From: Ramlibacter sp.
GTDB lineage: Bacteria > Pseudomonadota > Gammaproteobacteria > Burkholderiales > Burkholderiaceae_C
DNA: 51,426 bases
Assembly (NCBI RefSeq): GCF_029866045.1
Contig: NZ_JARXAB010000180.1
Location: 1-51,426, forward strand
Reading direction: 5' to 3'
Below are positions 9,027 to 16,333 of the stretch, one piece after another; positions within the stretch are counted from its first letter, which is position 1, and every line of letters begins with the position of its first letter. The notes below the pieces were generated by a model. That model saw nothing but the letters and a program-made list of their open reading frames with translations, was not told the DNA's origin and searched no databases. Made by a program: the position numbers and the translations under genes.

Positions 9027-9208
9027 AGTCGCTCGGGGAGCCAGAGGCGGGTGCTGTTATGCAGCGCATCACATGGCAACCAGTCCCCGGAAGCGGCGTA
9101 GCTAAGGCCTGAATTTGCCCGACCCCGCCTGAGGCACCCGGGCAGCCAGGGTTGATCCGTTTGTTCCAAGTCAAGTCAGGACCGATGCGCCGTGGCTAGA
9201 TTGGGGCC

Positions 9209-10567
9209 ATGCAGCTCCAATTTCTCGGTGCGACCGACACGGTCACTGGCTCCAAGTACCTGGTGACCCACGGCGGCCGGCGCCTGTTGGTCGATTGCGG
9301 CCTGTTCCAGGGCTACAAGCCGCTACGGCTGCGCAACTGGTCGCCCTTGCCAGTGCCAGCGTCCGACATCGACGCCGTCGTCCTCACCCACGCCCACCTG
9401 GACCACAGCGGCTACCTGCCGTTGCTGGCACGACAGGGCTTCAAGGGCCCGGTCTACTGCACGACGGCCACGGCGCAGTTGTGCGCCATCTTGCTGCCCG
9501 ACTCTGGTCACCTGCAGGAGGAAGAGGCCGAGTTCGCCAACCGCCACGGCACGAGCAAGCACCAACCCGCCATGCCCCTGTACAGCCGTGAGGATGCGTT
9601 GCGCTGCCTGAGCCAATTGAAGCCGGTACCTAGCGAGAAGGACTTCGCGCCCCTGCCGGGCCTGAAGGCCCGCCTGTCCCACTCCGGTCACATGCCGGGC
9701 TCGAGCTTTGTACGGCTCGATGACGGAAAGCGGTCCCTGCTGTTCTCTGGCGACCTGGGGCGGCCCAACGACCTCGTCCTCAAACCGCCGGTCACCCCGG
9801 AGTCCGCCGACTATTTGGTGATCGAGTCAACCTACGGCGACCGCGAACATGTGGATGGCGATGTGCTGCGGGCCCTGGCCGACACCATCAACCGCACCAC
9901 GGCCCGCACCGGCGTGGTGGTGATTCCGGCGTTCGCGGTTGGCAGGGCCCAGGCGCTGCTCTACGCCATTCACCTGCTCAAGGTGCGCGGGGCCATTCAC
10001 CACCTGCCGGTCTATCTGAACAGCCCCATGGCCGCCGCTGCCACCGAGGTATTTTTGCGCCATCCGGAGCAGCTGCGCCTGACCTCTGACGAATGCGAGG
10101 CCGTGGTCAATGGCACCACCTTCGTCGAAACGCCCGACGACTCCCGCGCGCTCAACGCCCGCAAGGGCCCGATGATCATCGTGGCCGCCAGCGGCATGGC
10201 CACGGGTGGCCGGGTACTGCATCACCTGCAGGCCTTTGCGCCAGACAAGCGAAACACCATCGTGCTGGTGGGCTACCAAGCCGGCGGCACACGTGGCGCC
10301 GCCCTGGCGGCCGGCGCCACCAGCGTGCGCATCTTCGGCAAAGAGGTCCCGCTGCGGGCCGAGGTGGTGCAACTCGACTACTTCTCGGCGCACGCCGATG
10401 CGAGCGAGATCCTGGCCTGGCTCTCGGGCCTGGCCCAAGCACCGAGGCGCACCTTCATCACCCACGGTGAACCCGTTGCCGCCGACACGCTGCGCCAGCG
10501 GATCGAACGGGAGAAGGGATGGGCGTGCCACCTGCCCTACTACACAGAGACGGTGATGCTGGACTGA
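9209..10567 (+). CDS. Metallo-beta-lactamase/beta-CASP RNA-processing-type hydrolase
   Basis: This 452-aa protein has the MBL fold with the zinc motif LTHAHLDHSGYLP (His61, His63, Asp65, His66), a later SHSGHMPGSSF and LLFSGDLGRP, and the beta-CASP region ESTYGDREH, AFAVGRAQALLY, AASGMATGGRVLHHL and FSAHAD. This is the CPSF73/RNase J-like architecture of the YSH1-type bacterial enzymes, so endo- or exonuclease activity on RNA is likely, though the substrate is unknown. It is monocistronic, 182 bp after the ABC-F gene; that gap shows no gene. The ATG has no ribosome-binding site and TAGATT lies six bases upstream (9197-9202). Confidence 0.88.
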   Translation: MQLQFLGATDTVTGSKYLVTHGGRRLLVDCGLFQGYKPLRLRNWSPLPVPASDIDAVVLTHAHLDHSGYLPLLARQGFKGPVYCTTATAQLCAILLPDSGHLQEEEAEFANRHGTSKHQPAMPLYSREDALRCLSQLKPVPSEKDFAPLPGLKARLSHSGHMPGSSFVRLDDGKRSLLFSGDLGRPNDLVLKPPVTPESADYLVIESTYGDREHVDGDVLRALADTINRTTARTGVVVIPAFAVGRAQALLYAIHLLKVRGAIHHLPVYLNSPMAAAATEVFLRHPEQLRLTSDECEAVVNGTTFVETPDDSRALNARKGPMIIVAASGMATGGRVLHHLQAFAPDKRNTIVLVGYQAGGTRGAALAAGATSVRIFGKEVPLRAEVVQLDYFSAHADASEILAWLSGLAQAPRRTFITHGEPVAADTLRQRIEREKGWACHLPYYTETVMLD

Positions 10568-10599
10568 GGTACTGGCTCGCCCGGACAAATTTCACACAG

Positions 10600-10618
10600 T
10601 TGGCCTCGAAGAGGCCAA
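10600..10618 (+). terminator. Hairpin after the MBL/beta-CASP gene (possible terminator)
   Basis: TTGGCCTC, a GAA loop and GAGGCCAA form a perfect 8-bp stem beginning 33 bp after the stop codon. No T-run follows, so it is at best a weak intrinsic terminator or an mRNA 3'-end stabiliser. Confidence 0.45.
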
Positions 10619-10697
10619 CAAGACGCGGCGAATCAGCCCTCGGTCAGAACGGCCTGCGGGTGGGGCGAATACTCGCGCCCCACTCCAGGAGCCGCCC

Positions 10698-12215
10698 ATG
10701 AATCCCGCATGCCAACGCAAGCCCCCGCCTTTTCTCTCCCTCGGACCCAGCTGCGCGGTACCGCATCCGGCAAGTTCGGGCAGGTCCTTGGTGCGCTCCG
10801 TCTCTGACCGAAAGGCCTTTGGCGCTGGCGACCAGCCGGACAGCGCCGCCCTCCCAACCTGGGGCTATGACTTCGACCCCGAGGTCGCCAGCCGCGCAAT
10901 GGCGACCAAGGCCCGCCTCGGGAGTCAAAGCAGTGCCGCATCAGCGCCAGAACACTCGTCCAGTGCCGCGGCGCAGGGCTTTCACCCGGCCACCATGGCG
11001 GAAGACTTCTCCGGCCCATCGGCGCCTCTTCACGCCCGCACCGCCCAGTTGCCGCCTGCCTGCTGGGCAGATCTGGAACGGTTGATTGAAAGATTCCAGC
11101 ACTTCAGCCGCAACCTCGCTCAGTCCGATGGCCAGCCACGTGCGGGAAGTTCCGGGGCGCTGGCTGCCTATGCCGGGCTGGGATGCGAGGTGCTGAGTGC
11201 CCGCCTTCAAGGCCCAGACCGTGAGCAGTTGGGACGACTGGCCGTCGACACTATCGTCGGGCACTTGGCCGTGATGGGCCACCGTCTCGGGGGCGCCGTC
11301 ATGCCCGCCGCCATCTACTTCCGATTTCGCAAGGCCTGGCTCCAGGGCTTGCAGGCGATAGAGACCCTGCGATTAGCCCCCGAGGTCTCGAAGCGCATCA
11401 ACCTCATGCCATTGGTTCACAGCCTCGGTGGCCAGGAGGCACCGATGGAGTTGTTGTTCAACCTCATGGACCTCAGCGCTGCCCAGCCCTCCCTCAGTGA
11501 CGGCCTGCGACGGAGCGTTGTCAGCAGCTTGCTGGCAGCGCGCTATGCAGGAGGCGCCAGCGCGAGTGCCGACCAGGCCGTGCTGGAATGGCTGCTCTGC
11601 GACCTGGCCAGCCGCGCCTGCCCGAGCCTGCTGTTCACGGCCCTGCCCCACGAGCGCAGCTTCCAGGTACTCCAGGGAAGTCTGGACGCCTTCCTGCGCG
11701 TGGGTGCATCCCCTTTGGGCAGGCTGGGCCGCGTGGTGAGTCACCTGAAGGGAAAAAATCCCGACCAGTTTCAGGGTGCCATCGCACGCTGCCTCGCCGC
11801 CGCGATTGATAGCTGCGGCCATGCGCTGCCTCCTACCACTGCAGCGGCCGCACGGATGCACGCAGTTGCCTCGGCACTCCTGCAAGCCTGGGCAGAGCAA
11901 CCGGAGCCTGCCCCCTATCTCATGATGGCTCAATTGATCACCTGTCTTGGCAATCGCGAAGCAATCAGCTGGCTGGGGGGAGCGGGTGGAGCGGATGTCC
12001 ACTGGGATCAGGTCCACGCGGCAAGCCTGATCATGAATTGCATCGACGACCTGGAGACGAGTGAGCACCGGCAGGCAGCGCGCAGGGCGCTTGACCATCA
12101 CTTGCGCAGTGCCGGGGGGATGCAAGTCCGCGACCAGCCGATGGCTGAAGGTGTGAGTGCGTCACCCCGTGTCGATGGCACGCCGTCGGCCAAGCGCAAA
12201 GGCCTTGGGGAATAA
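10698..12215 (+). CDS. Hypothetical protein, 505 aa, no recognised family
   Basis: I do not recognise this protein. The ATG has a good AGGAG (10687-10691) six bases upstream, and the reading frame is uninterrupted to a TAA. The first 130 residues or so are Ser/Pro/Ala-rich and look disordered, with no acidic residue before position 37 and many serines. From about 125 to 480 the chain looks mainly alpha-helical (FNLMDLSAAQPSLSDGL, LEWLLCDLASRACPSLLF) with scattered cysteines. No signal peptide, transmembrane segment or catalytic motif is evident. The N-terminal composition resembles type III secreted effectors, but no secretion genes lie in the window. It stands alone, with hairpins on both sides, between the MBL gene and the tRNA-Lys gene. 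Confidence 0.7.
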   Translation: MNPACQRKPPPFLSLGPSCAVPHPASSGRSLVRSVSDRKAFGAGDQPDSAALPTWGYDFDPEVASRAMATKARLGSQSSAASAPEHSSSAAAQGFHPATMAEDFSGPSAPLHARTAQLPPACWADLERLIERFQHFSRNLAQSDGQPRAGSSGALAAYAGLGCEVLSARLQGPDREQLGRLAVDTIVGHLAVMGHRLGGAVMPAAIYFRFRKAWLQGLQAIETLRLAPEVSKRINLMPLVHSLGGQEAPMELLFNLMDLSAAQPSLSDGLRRSVVSSLLAARYAGGASASADQAVLEWLLCDLASRACPSLLFTALPHERSFQVLQGSLDAFLRVGASPLGRLGRVVSHLKGKNPDQFQGAIARCLAAAIDSCGHALPPTTAAAARMHAVASALLQAWAEQPEPAPYLMMAQLITCLGNREAISWLGGAGGADVHWDQVHAASLIMNCIDDLETSEHRQAARRALDHHLRSAGGMQVRDQPMAEGVSASPRVDGTPSAKRKGLGE

Positions 12216-12229
12216 AGAGGGGAAATGAA

Positions 12230-12261
12230 AAAGGGAAATGACGTTTAGGTCATTTCCCTTT
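12230..12261. terminator. Perfect 13-bp hairpin, probable bidirectional terminator
   Basis: AAAGGGAAATGAC (12230-12242), six-base loop, GTCATTTCCCTTT (12249-12261). It lies 15 bp after the orphan gene on the plus strand and 84 bp after the tRNA-Lys 3' end on the minus strand. On the minus strand the stem runs into five T residues, so it is more convincing as the tRNA terminator. Confidence 0.75.
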
Positions 12262-12345
12262 GCCGATCCGATGATTTTGCGGAACAGCCCCCTGAATTGC
12301 GGAAGGTTTGCTGCCCCTTCATGAGCAGCAAACCCGCATGAATAT

Positions 12346-12421
12346 TGGTAGGACGTGCGGGATTCGAACCTGCGACCAACGGATTAAAAGTCCGCTGCTC
12401 TACCAACTGAGCTAACGTCCC
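12346..12421 (-). tRNA. tRNA-Lys (anticodon UUU)
   Basis: On the minus strand the sequence begins GGGACGTTAGCTCAGTTGG and ends GGTTCGAATCCC...ACGTCCTACCA, with an encoded CCA tail (12346-12348). The acceptor stem pairs GGGACGT with ACGTCCT (one G-U). The anticodon loop reads CTTTTAA, giving UUU and lysine. D- and T-loops are canonical (GGTTCGAATCC). The 76-nt gene lies 153 bp downstream of tcdA and may have its own promoter at 12513-12518. Confidence 0.97.
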
Positions 12422-12425
12422 CCAG

Positions 12426-12453
12426 AGGCAAGACAACTGACGCTGTCTTGCCT
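12426..12453 (-). repeat. 10-bp hairpin in the tRNA-Lys 5' leader
   Basis: AGGCAAGACA (12426-12435) and TGTCTTGCCT (12444-12453) are perfectly complementary with an 8-nt loop. The stem ends four bases upstream of the mature tRNA 5' end, so the precursor leader would fold next to the RNase P cleavage site. Confidence 0.6.
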
Positions 12454-12512
12454 GTCCGGTCGGCCAATCAGCGACACCTTTCGAAGGGCACCACTCATCA
12501 GCGCAACCTCGG

Positions 12513-12518
12513 AGTATA
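12513..12518 (-). promoter_or_regulatory. Candidate -10 box of the tRNA-Lys transcript
   Basis: On the minus strand TATACT matches the -10 consensus at 5 of 6 positions, about 92 nt upstream of the mature tRNA. No good -35 is seen 16-18 bp further upstream, so support is modest. Confidence 0.35.
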
Positions 12519-12574
12519 GCGGAATTGATGGCCGTTTCTCCCCTTACCCGGGGCGCCACCATCACACCAGGCGC

Positions 12575-13345
12575 TCAGCGCGCCGTGTTCGCCAGGCGAT
12601 CGAGCACCCATCCGGCCGCGCACTGACCGAAGGTGGCGGTCACGGTGACGACCGAGCCATAGCCGTGGCAATTAAGGCTGCCGTCGCCCTCCACCGCGCA
12701 AGACGGATCGGGCGGGGCCACCGCCTCGCGGCTGAAGACACAGGCGATGCCTATGGCCTTGCCCTCACGGGGAGCGCCGTGGGCCTTGCGCAAGCGATAG
12801 CGCAGCTGCGCCAACAGCGGGTCATGGGTGCTGCGCGACAAGTCGTCGATCTCCACCGCATGAGCCAGGCGCTTGCCCCCGGCGGCGCCCACGGTGACGA
12901 GCATGTTTTGGGTATGCAATGCCCAGGCGGCCATGGCCTCCTTGGCACGCATCGCGTCACAGGCGTCGATGACAACCTGCACGCCTGCAGGAAGAAGTTG
13001 GGGCCAGTTCTCCGGCTCGACAAATTCCTCGACGCCATGAACGACGCAGTGAGGATGGATCATTGCAATGCGATCACGCATAGCCTGCACCTTGGCCTGT
13101 CCCACGGTATCGGTGAGGGCGTGGATCTGGCGGTTGATGTTGGACTCGGCCACATGGTCGAGGTCAATGAGGGTGATCTCTCCAACCCCGCTTCGGGCCA
13201 GCGCCTCAGCCGCCCAGGAGCCGACCCCTCCGACGCCGACCACCGCCACATGAGCGGCGCGGATCGCGGCAGCGCCTCTGACGCCATACAGGCGATCCAG
13301 CCCGCCGAAGCGGCGCTGCAGGTCGGCCTGCTCGTCGGTGTTCAC
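12575..13345 (-). CDS. tcdA: tRNA threonylcarbamoyladenosine dehydratase TcdA (CsdL)
   Basis: This E1/ThiF-like ATP-dependent enzyme cyclises t6A at position 37 of ANN-decoding tRNAs to ct6A. The 256-aa protein has the nucleotide-binding GVGGVGSWAAEALARSG near residues 37-53, the DLDHVAESNINRQIHAL segment typical of TcdA/ThiF proteins, and a C-terminal tail ending in HGYGSVVTVTATFG. It starts with GTG at 13345, 22 bp after the cpoB stop, so it is probably the last protein gene of tolB-pal-cpoB-tcdA. Its neighbour tRNA-Lys(UUU) belongs to the class of its substrates. Confidence 0.93.
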   Translation of the reverse strand: MNTDEQADLQRRFGGLDRLYGVRGAAAIRAAHVAVVGVGGVGSWAAEALARSGVGEITLIDLDHVAESNINRQIHALTDTVGQAKVQAMRDRIAMIHPHCVVHGVEEFVEPENWPQLLPAGVQVVIDACDAMRAKEAMAAWALHTQNMLVTVGAAGGKRLAHAVEIDDLSRSTHDPLLAQLRYRLRKAHGAPREGKAIGIACVFSREAVAPPDPSCAVEGDGSLNCHGYGSVVTVTATFGQCAAGWVLDRLANTAR

Positions 13346-13367
13346 CGGCAGATGAGGACCCTGAAGG

Positions 13368-14312
13368 TCAGTTCAGGCGGGACAGTCGCTCACGCGCGGT
13401 GGGCGCTGCCTCGGACTGCGGGTAGTCGGCAAGCAGGCGTCTGAGCGTCTCGCGTGCCGCAGGCACGTCTTTGAGTTCGACCTGGCAAGCGGCGATTAAG
13501 AGCGTTGCCTCAGGAGCACGCGAATGCTCGGGTGCTGCCTGTATCAGCCCCCGGAAGGCGGTCAGCGCACCGTTGCAGTCGCGGGCGGTGTACAAGGCGT
13601 TGCCTTGCCAGAACAAAGCGCTGCCACGGTAGCCAGATTGTGGGTAGCGGCTTAGTAAATCTGCAAATCCCTTGCCGGCCCCCGCGATGTCGCCTCGACG
13701 CATAACGGCCATGGCGGCGTCGAAGGCGCGTTGCTCTGAAGGCTCAACCATGAACTCACGGCCATCCACCGTGACCTTGACGGGCTCGAAGCGGCGCAGG
13801 CGTTCATCCACGCCCTGGGCAATGTCCTTCTGCCGGCGCTGGAATTCGGAAATTTCACCCGCCACCCGAGACACCTCGCGCGCCAGCTGTTCATCTGTGC
13901 CGCGCAGCTTTGCAAGCTCGGCCCGCAAGCCTTCGATTTGCTGGAGGAGGTCGAGCAGGCTACGACTCAACCGGCTGCCCTCTTCGGCCAAGCGCTGGCC
14001 GGCAGCATTGACTTGTTGGTCAAGACTGCCGCGTAAGTTGACCAGCTGCTGCCGCTGGGATTCGATCAGCTGGCGCTGCGCCTCCATCTGTTGGCGCTGC
14101 TCCGCCATTTGCTGGCGCTGCGCCTCCATCTGTTGGCGCTGCTCCGTCAATTGCTGTTGCTGCGCCGCGACCCGCTCACGCAGGTCAAGGATGGCCTTCC
14201 GTGCCTCGTCGTCGGCAAAAATCGCATGCGCTGGCGCAGACAGCGCAAAGGCCATCACTGCGCCGAGGGCGGCACGCTGGACCCCCTTGGAGAGAATGGC
14301 CCAGGCTGCCAT
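13368..14312 (-). CDS. cpoB: Cell division coordinator CpoB (YbgF)
   Basis: CpoB is the periplasmic TPR protein of the Tol-Pal system that links outer-membrane constriction to septal peptidoglycan synthesis. The 314-aa protein has a signal peptide (GAVMAFALSAPAHAIF, cleavage after about residue 30) and a coiled coil at about 45-150 built from Gln/Arg heptads (QRQQMEAQRQQMAEQ). The C-terminal TPR block from about residue 190 includes FDAAMAVMRRGDIAGAGKGF, YRGSALFWQGNALYTARD and EATLLIAACQVELKD. It overlaps the pal stop by one base (TGATG). A 42-bp duplication lies in the coiled-coil region. Confidence 0.93.
   Translation of the reverse strand: MAAWAILSKGVQRAALGAVMAFALSAPAHAIFADDEARKAILDLRERVAAQQQQLTEQRQQMEAQRQQMAEQRQQMEAQRQLIESQRQQLVNLRGSLDQQVNAAGQRLAEEGSRLSRSLLDLLQQIEGLRAELAKLRGTDEQLAREVSRVAGEISEFQRRQKDIAQGVDERLRRFEPVKVTVDGREFMVEPSEQRAFDAAMAVMRRGDIAGAGKGFADLLSRYPQSGYRGSALFWQGNALYTARDCNGALTAFRGLIQAAPEHSRAPEATLLIAACQVELKDVPAARETLRRLLADYPQSEAAPTARERLSRLN
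14071..14154 (-). repeat. Two tandem 42-bp repeats inside cpoB
   Basis: Copies at 14071-14112 and 14113-14154 differ at only two positions (GCCATT versus GTCAAT near their ends). Each encodes 14 residues, exactly two heptads of the coiled coil, so unit gain or loss would change coiled-coil length without shifting the frame. Confidence 0.85.
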
Positions 14313-14932
14313 CAGCGGTAGACGATTTCAGCGCGGCGGTTTTCTACGAAGGCGGCCTCCGTAGCGGCGGTGTTGGCAGGCTTTTCTTTACCAAAGCTCA
14401 CCGCCTCCATCTGGCTGTCGCTCGCGCCAGCAAGGCCGAGGGCCTTGCGCACCGCCTCGGCCCGCTTCTGGCCCAAGGCCAGGTTGTACTCTCGGCCACC
14501 GCGATCGTCGGTATGGCCTTCGATCGCAATACGCCGACCCGGGTTGGCCTTCAAGAAGCGGCCATGGGCTTCGATCAAGGTCAGGAAATCTGGCTTGATC
14601 ACAAAGCTGTCGTAGTCGAACTGGATCAGTCGAGCCACTGAAACTGGGCCGGCAGCAGTGCTTGCAGAGGCGACGGGCGCCGCAGGCATGACCTGCGACT
14701 GGCTGGCATTGGGATTTGCATTGGCATTACCACTGGGATTTGCACCGGTGCCGGCACCAGCACCTGCGCCCGCACGGGGCGTTATGGGTGGCTGGGTGAG
14801 GGGTGTCAAAGGAGCTTGCGCACTGCGCTCGACCACAGGCGCAGCCGGGGGATCGAGCTTGACACCTGACGCGCAGCCTGCCATTGCCGCTATGGCAACG
14901 AGAGCCACCAGCCAATTCGTTCCTCGGTTCAT
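14312..14932 (-). CDS. pal: Peptidoglycan-associated lipoprotein Pal
   Basis: Pal is the outer-membrane lipoprotein of the Tol-Pal complex, binding peptidoglycan through its OmpA-like domain. The 206-aa protein has a lipoprotein signal ending AIAAMAGC (Cys20), then a Pro/Ala/Gly/Asn-rich linker to about residue 95. The OmpA C-terminal domain contains IQFDYDSFVIKPDF, GRRIAIEGHTDDRGG, EYNLALGQKRAEAVRKAL and ENRRAEIVYR. A strong AAAGGAG lies before its ATG. It starts 117 bp after tolB, so it may also have its own promoter; a TATGAT hexamer lies in the gap on the minus strand. Confidence 0.96.
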   Translation of the reverse strand: MNRGTNWLVALVAIAAMAGCASGVKLDPPAAPVVERSAQAPLTPLTQPPITPRAGAGAGAGTGANPSGNANANPNASQSQVMPAAPVASASTAAGPVSVARLIQFDYDSFVIKPDFLTLIEAHGRFLKANPGRRIAIEGHTDDRGGREYNLALGQKRAEAVRKALGLAGASDSQMEAVSFGKEKPANTAATEAAFVENRRAEIVYR

Positions 14933-15049
14933 TCAATCACTCCTTTTGTTATCTGTGCGTATGAGCCACCCCGCGGGGCCCACCCGAATGTTGCCTGTTT
15001 TAATCATAACTCTCGCCCATTGCGCGGCTGATCTGCATGGTGGCTCGGC

Positions 15050-16333
15050 TTAACGCGCGAACGGACCCCAGTCGGGCTCCCGCAGATCCCCACCCTGACC
15101 CGCCAGACGGGCCTTGATACGGCCGTCCAAGGTGGTTGTCATGAGCGCTTCCTGGTCACCCTGGCGAGTGGCGTAAACGATAAGTTTACCATTGGGCGCG
15201 AAGCTCGGGCTCTCATCGGCGGTGGTTTCGGTGATGGCCGTGGCGTTGCCGGAGGCCAAGTCCATCACCTGCAGCTTGAAGCCGCTCCCCACCCGGGATG
15301 TATAGGCCAGCGTCTTGCCATCGGGGCTGAGCGCCGGCGAGATGTTGTAGCTGCCGTTGAAAGTGACGCGTTCGGGCGTTCCACCGCTGGCGCTCACCCG
15401 GTAGACCTGGGGGGCGCCACCACGGTCACTCACGAAATAAATGCTGCGGCCGTCGGGAGAAAACACGGGCTCGGTATCGATGCCGGATGACTCGATCAGA
15501 CGGCGCGGCTCACCGCCTTCGACGCTGATGAGGTACAACTGTGAACCGCCCTCCCGGGACAAAGTGACGGCCAAGCTGCGGCCGTCGGGAGCCCAGGCCG
15601 GAGCGCTGTTGGAACCGCGAAAGTTGGCCAGCAGACGCCGGCGGCCGCTGGCCACCTCGTGCACATAAACGACCGGTTTGCGGGACTCGAAGGAGACATA
15701 GGCCAACTGGTTCCCGTTGGCCGCCCAGGCCGGAGAGATGATGGGCTCAGGGCTGGCCAAGGCCGACTGCGCGTTTTCGCCGTCCGCGTCGGCCACCCAA
15801 AGGTTGAAGCGGTTGGTACCGCGGGTCACGTAGGCAATGCGGGTAGAGAACACGCCACGTTCGCCCGTGAGCTTTTCGTAGACGTAGTCGGCAATGCGGT
15901 GGGCCGCCAAACGCAGGTCACCTGCGGTCACCGCATAGCTTTGTCCGCTCAGGTCATCACCCTTGACCACATCCCAGAGGCGAAAACGGATGTCCCAGCG
16001 GCCGTCGGCCAGGCGTGTCACGCTGCCCGCAGTGAGGGCGTCGGCACCGCGCTGGCGCAGAGCTGCAAGGTCGGGCCGGGAAGACTCGTCGACCAGCAGA
16101 CCAGGCACATCAATCCCACGCAGTTGGCCGCTGCGCTCCAGGTCGGCGCGGATGATGGCTGAAATTTTCTGTGGGGCACCCTCCTCGCCGCGAAAGGGCG
16201 CGACAACGATCGGCAACTGGGTGAGGCCGACGCCGCTGACCTCGACGCGGAACTGGGCCAGTGCGGGGGCTGAGAGGCCGGCACCAATAAGCGCCAAGGT
16301 CTGGCGGCGCCTTTTGAATAGCAATGTGTTCAT
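15050..16333 (-). CDS. tolB: Tol-Pal system protein TolB
   Basis: TolB is the periplasmic beta-propeller that interacts with Pal and TolA. The ATG at 16333 gives 427 aa and makes an ATGA overlap with the upstream glycosyltransferase gene; an in-frame ATG at 16339 is also possible, with GGAG just before it. The signal peptide (FKRRRQTLALIGAGLSAPALA) is Arg-rich. An N-terminal domain (VAPFRGEEGAPQKISAII) is followed by about five propeller blades with repeated FSPDGRSIYFVSDRGG-type motifs. tolQ, tolR and tolA are not upstream as in the usual order; two glycosyltransferases are there instead. Confidence 0.95.
   Translation of the reverse strand: MNTLLFKRRRQTLALIGAGLSAPALAQFRVEVSGVGLTQLPIVVAPFRGEEGAPQKISAIIRADLERSGQLRGIDVPGLLVDESSRPDLAALRQRGADALTAGSVTRLADGRWDIRFRLWDVVKGDDLSGQSYAVTAGDLRLAAHRIADYVYEKLTGERGVFSTRIAYVTRGTNRFNLWVADADGENAQSALASPEPIISPAWAANGNQLAYVSFESRKPVVYVHEVASGRRRLLANFRGSNSAPAWAPDGRSLAVTLSREGGSQLYLISVEGGEPRRLIESSGIDTEPVFSPDGRSIYFVSDRGGAPQVYRVSASGGTPERVTFNGSYNISPALSPDGKTLAYTSRVGSGFKLQVMDLASGNATAITETTADESPSFAPNGKLIVYATRQGDQEALMTTTLDGRIKARLAGQGGDLREPDWGPFAR

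Noticed and set aside
10568..12421. Possible integrated element using tRNA-Lys as attachment site around the orphan gene
   Set aside because: I looked for a repeat of the tRNA 3' end near the orphan gene (9027-10697) and found none, and there is no integrase gene.
12245..12565. 106-codon minus-strand frame spanning the tRNA-Lys
   Set aside because: It runs through an intact tRNA gene, so the translation (LAQLVEQRTFNPLVAGSNPA-type) is a familiar tRNA-derived artefact.
16250..16333. Twin-arginine export signal on TolB
   Set aside because: The RRRQTLAL run resembles a Tat motif, but TolB proteins are Sec exported and the consensus is incomplete; not claimed.
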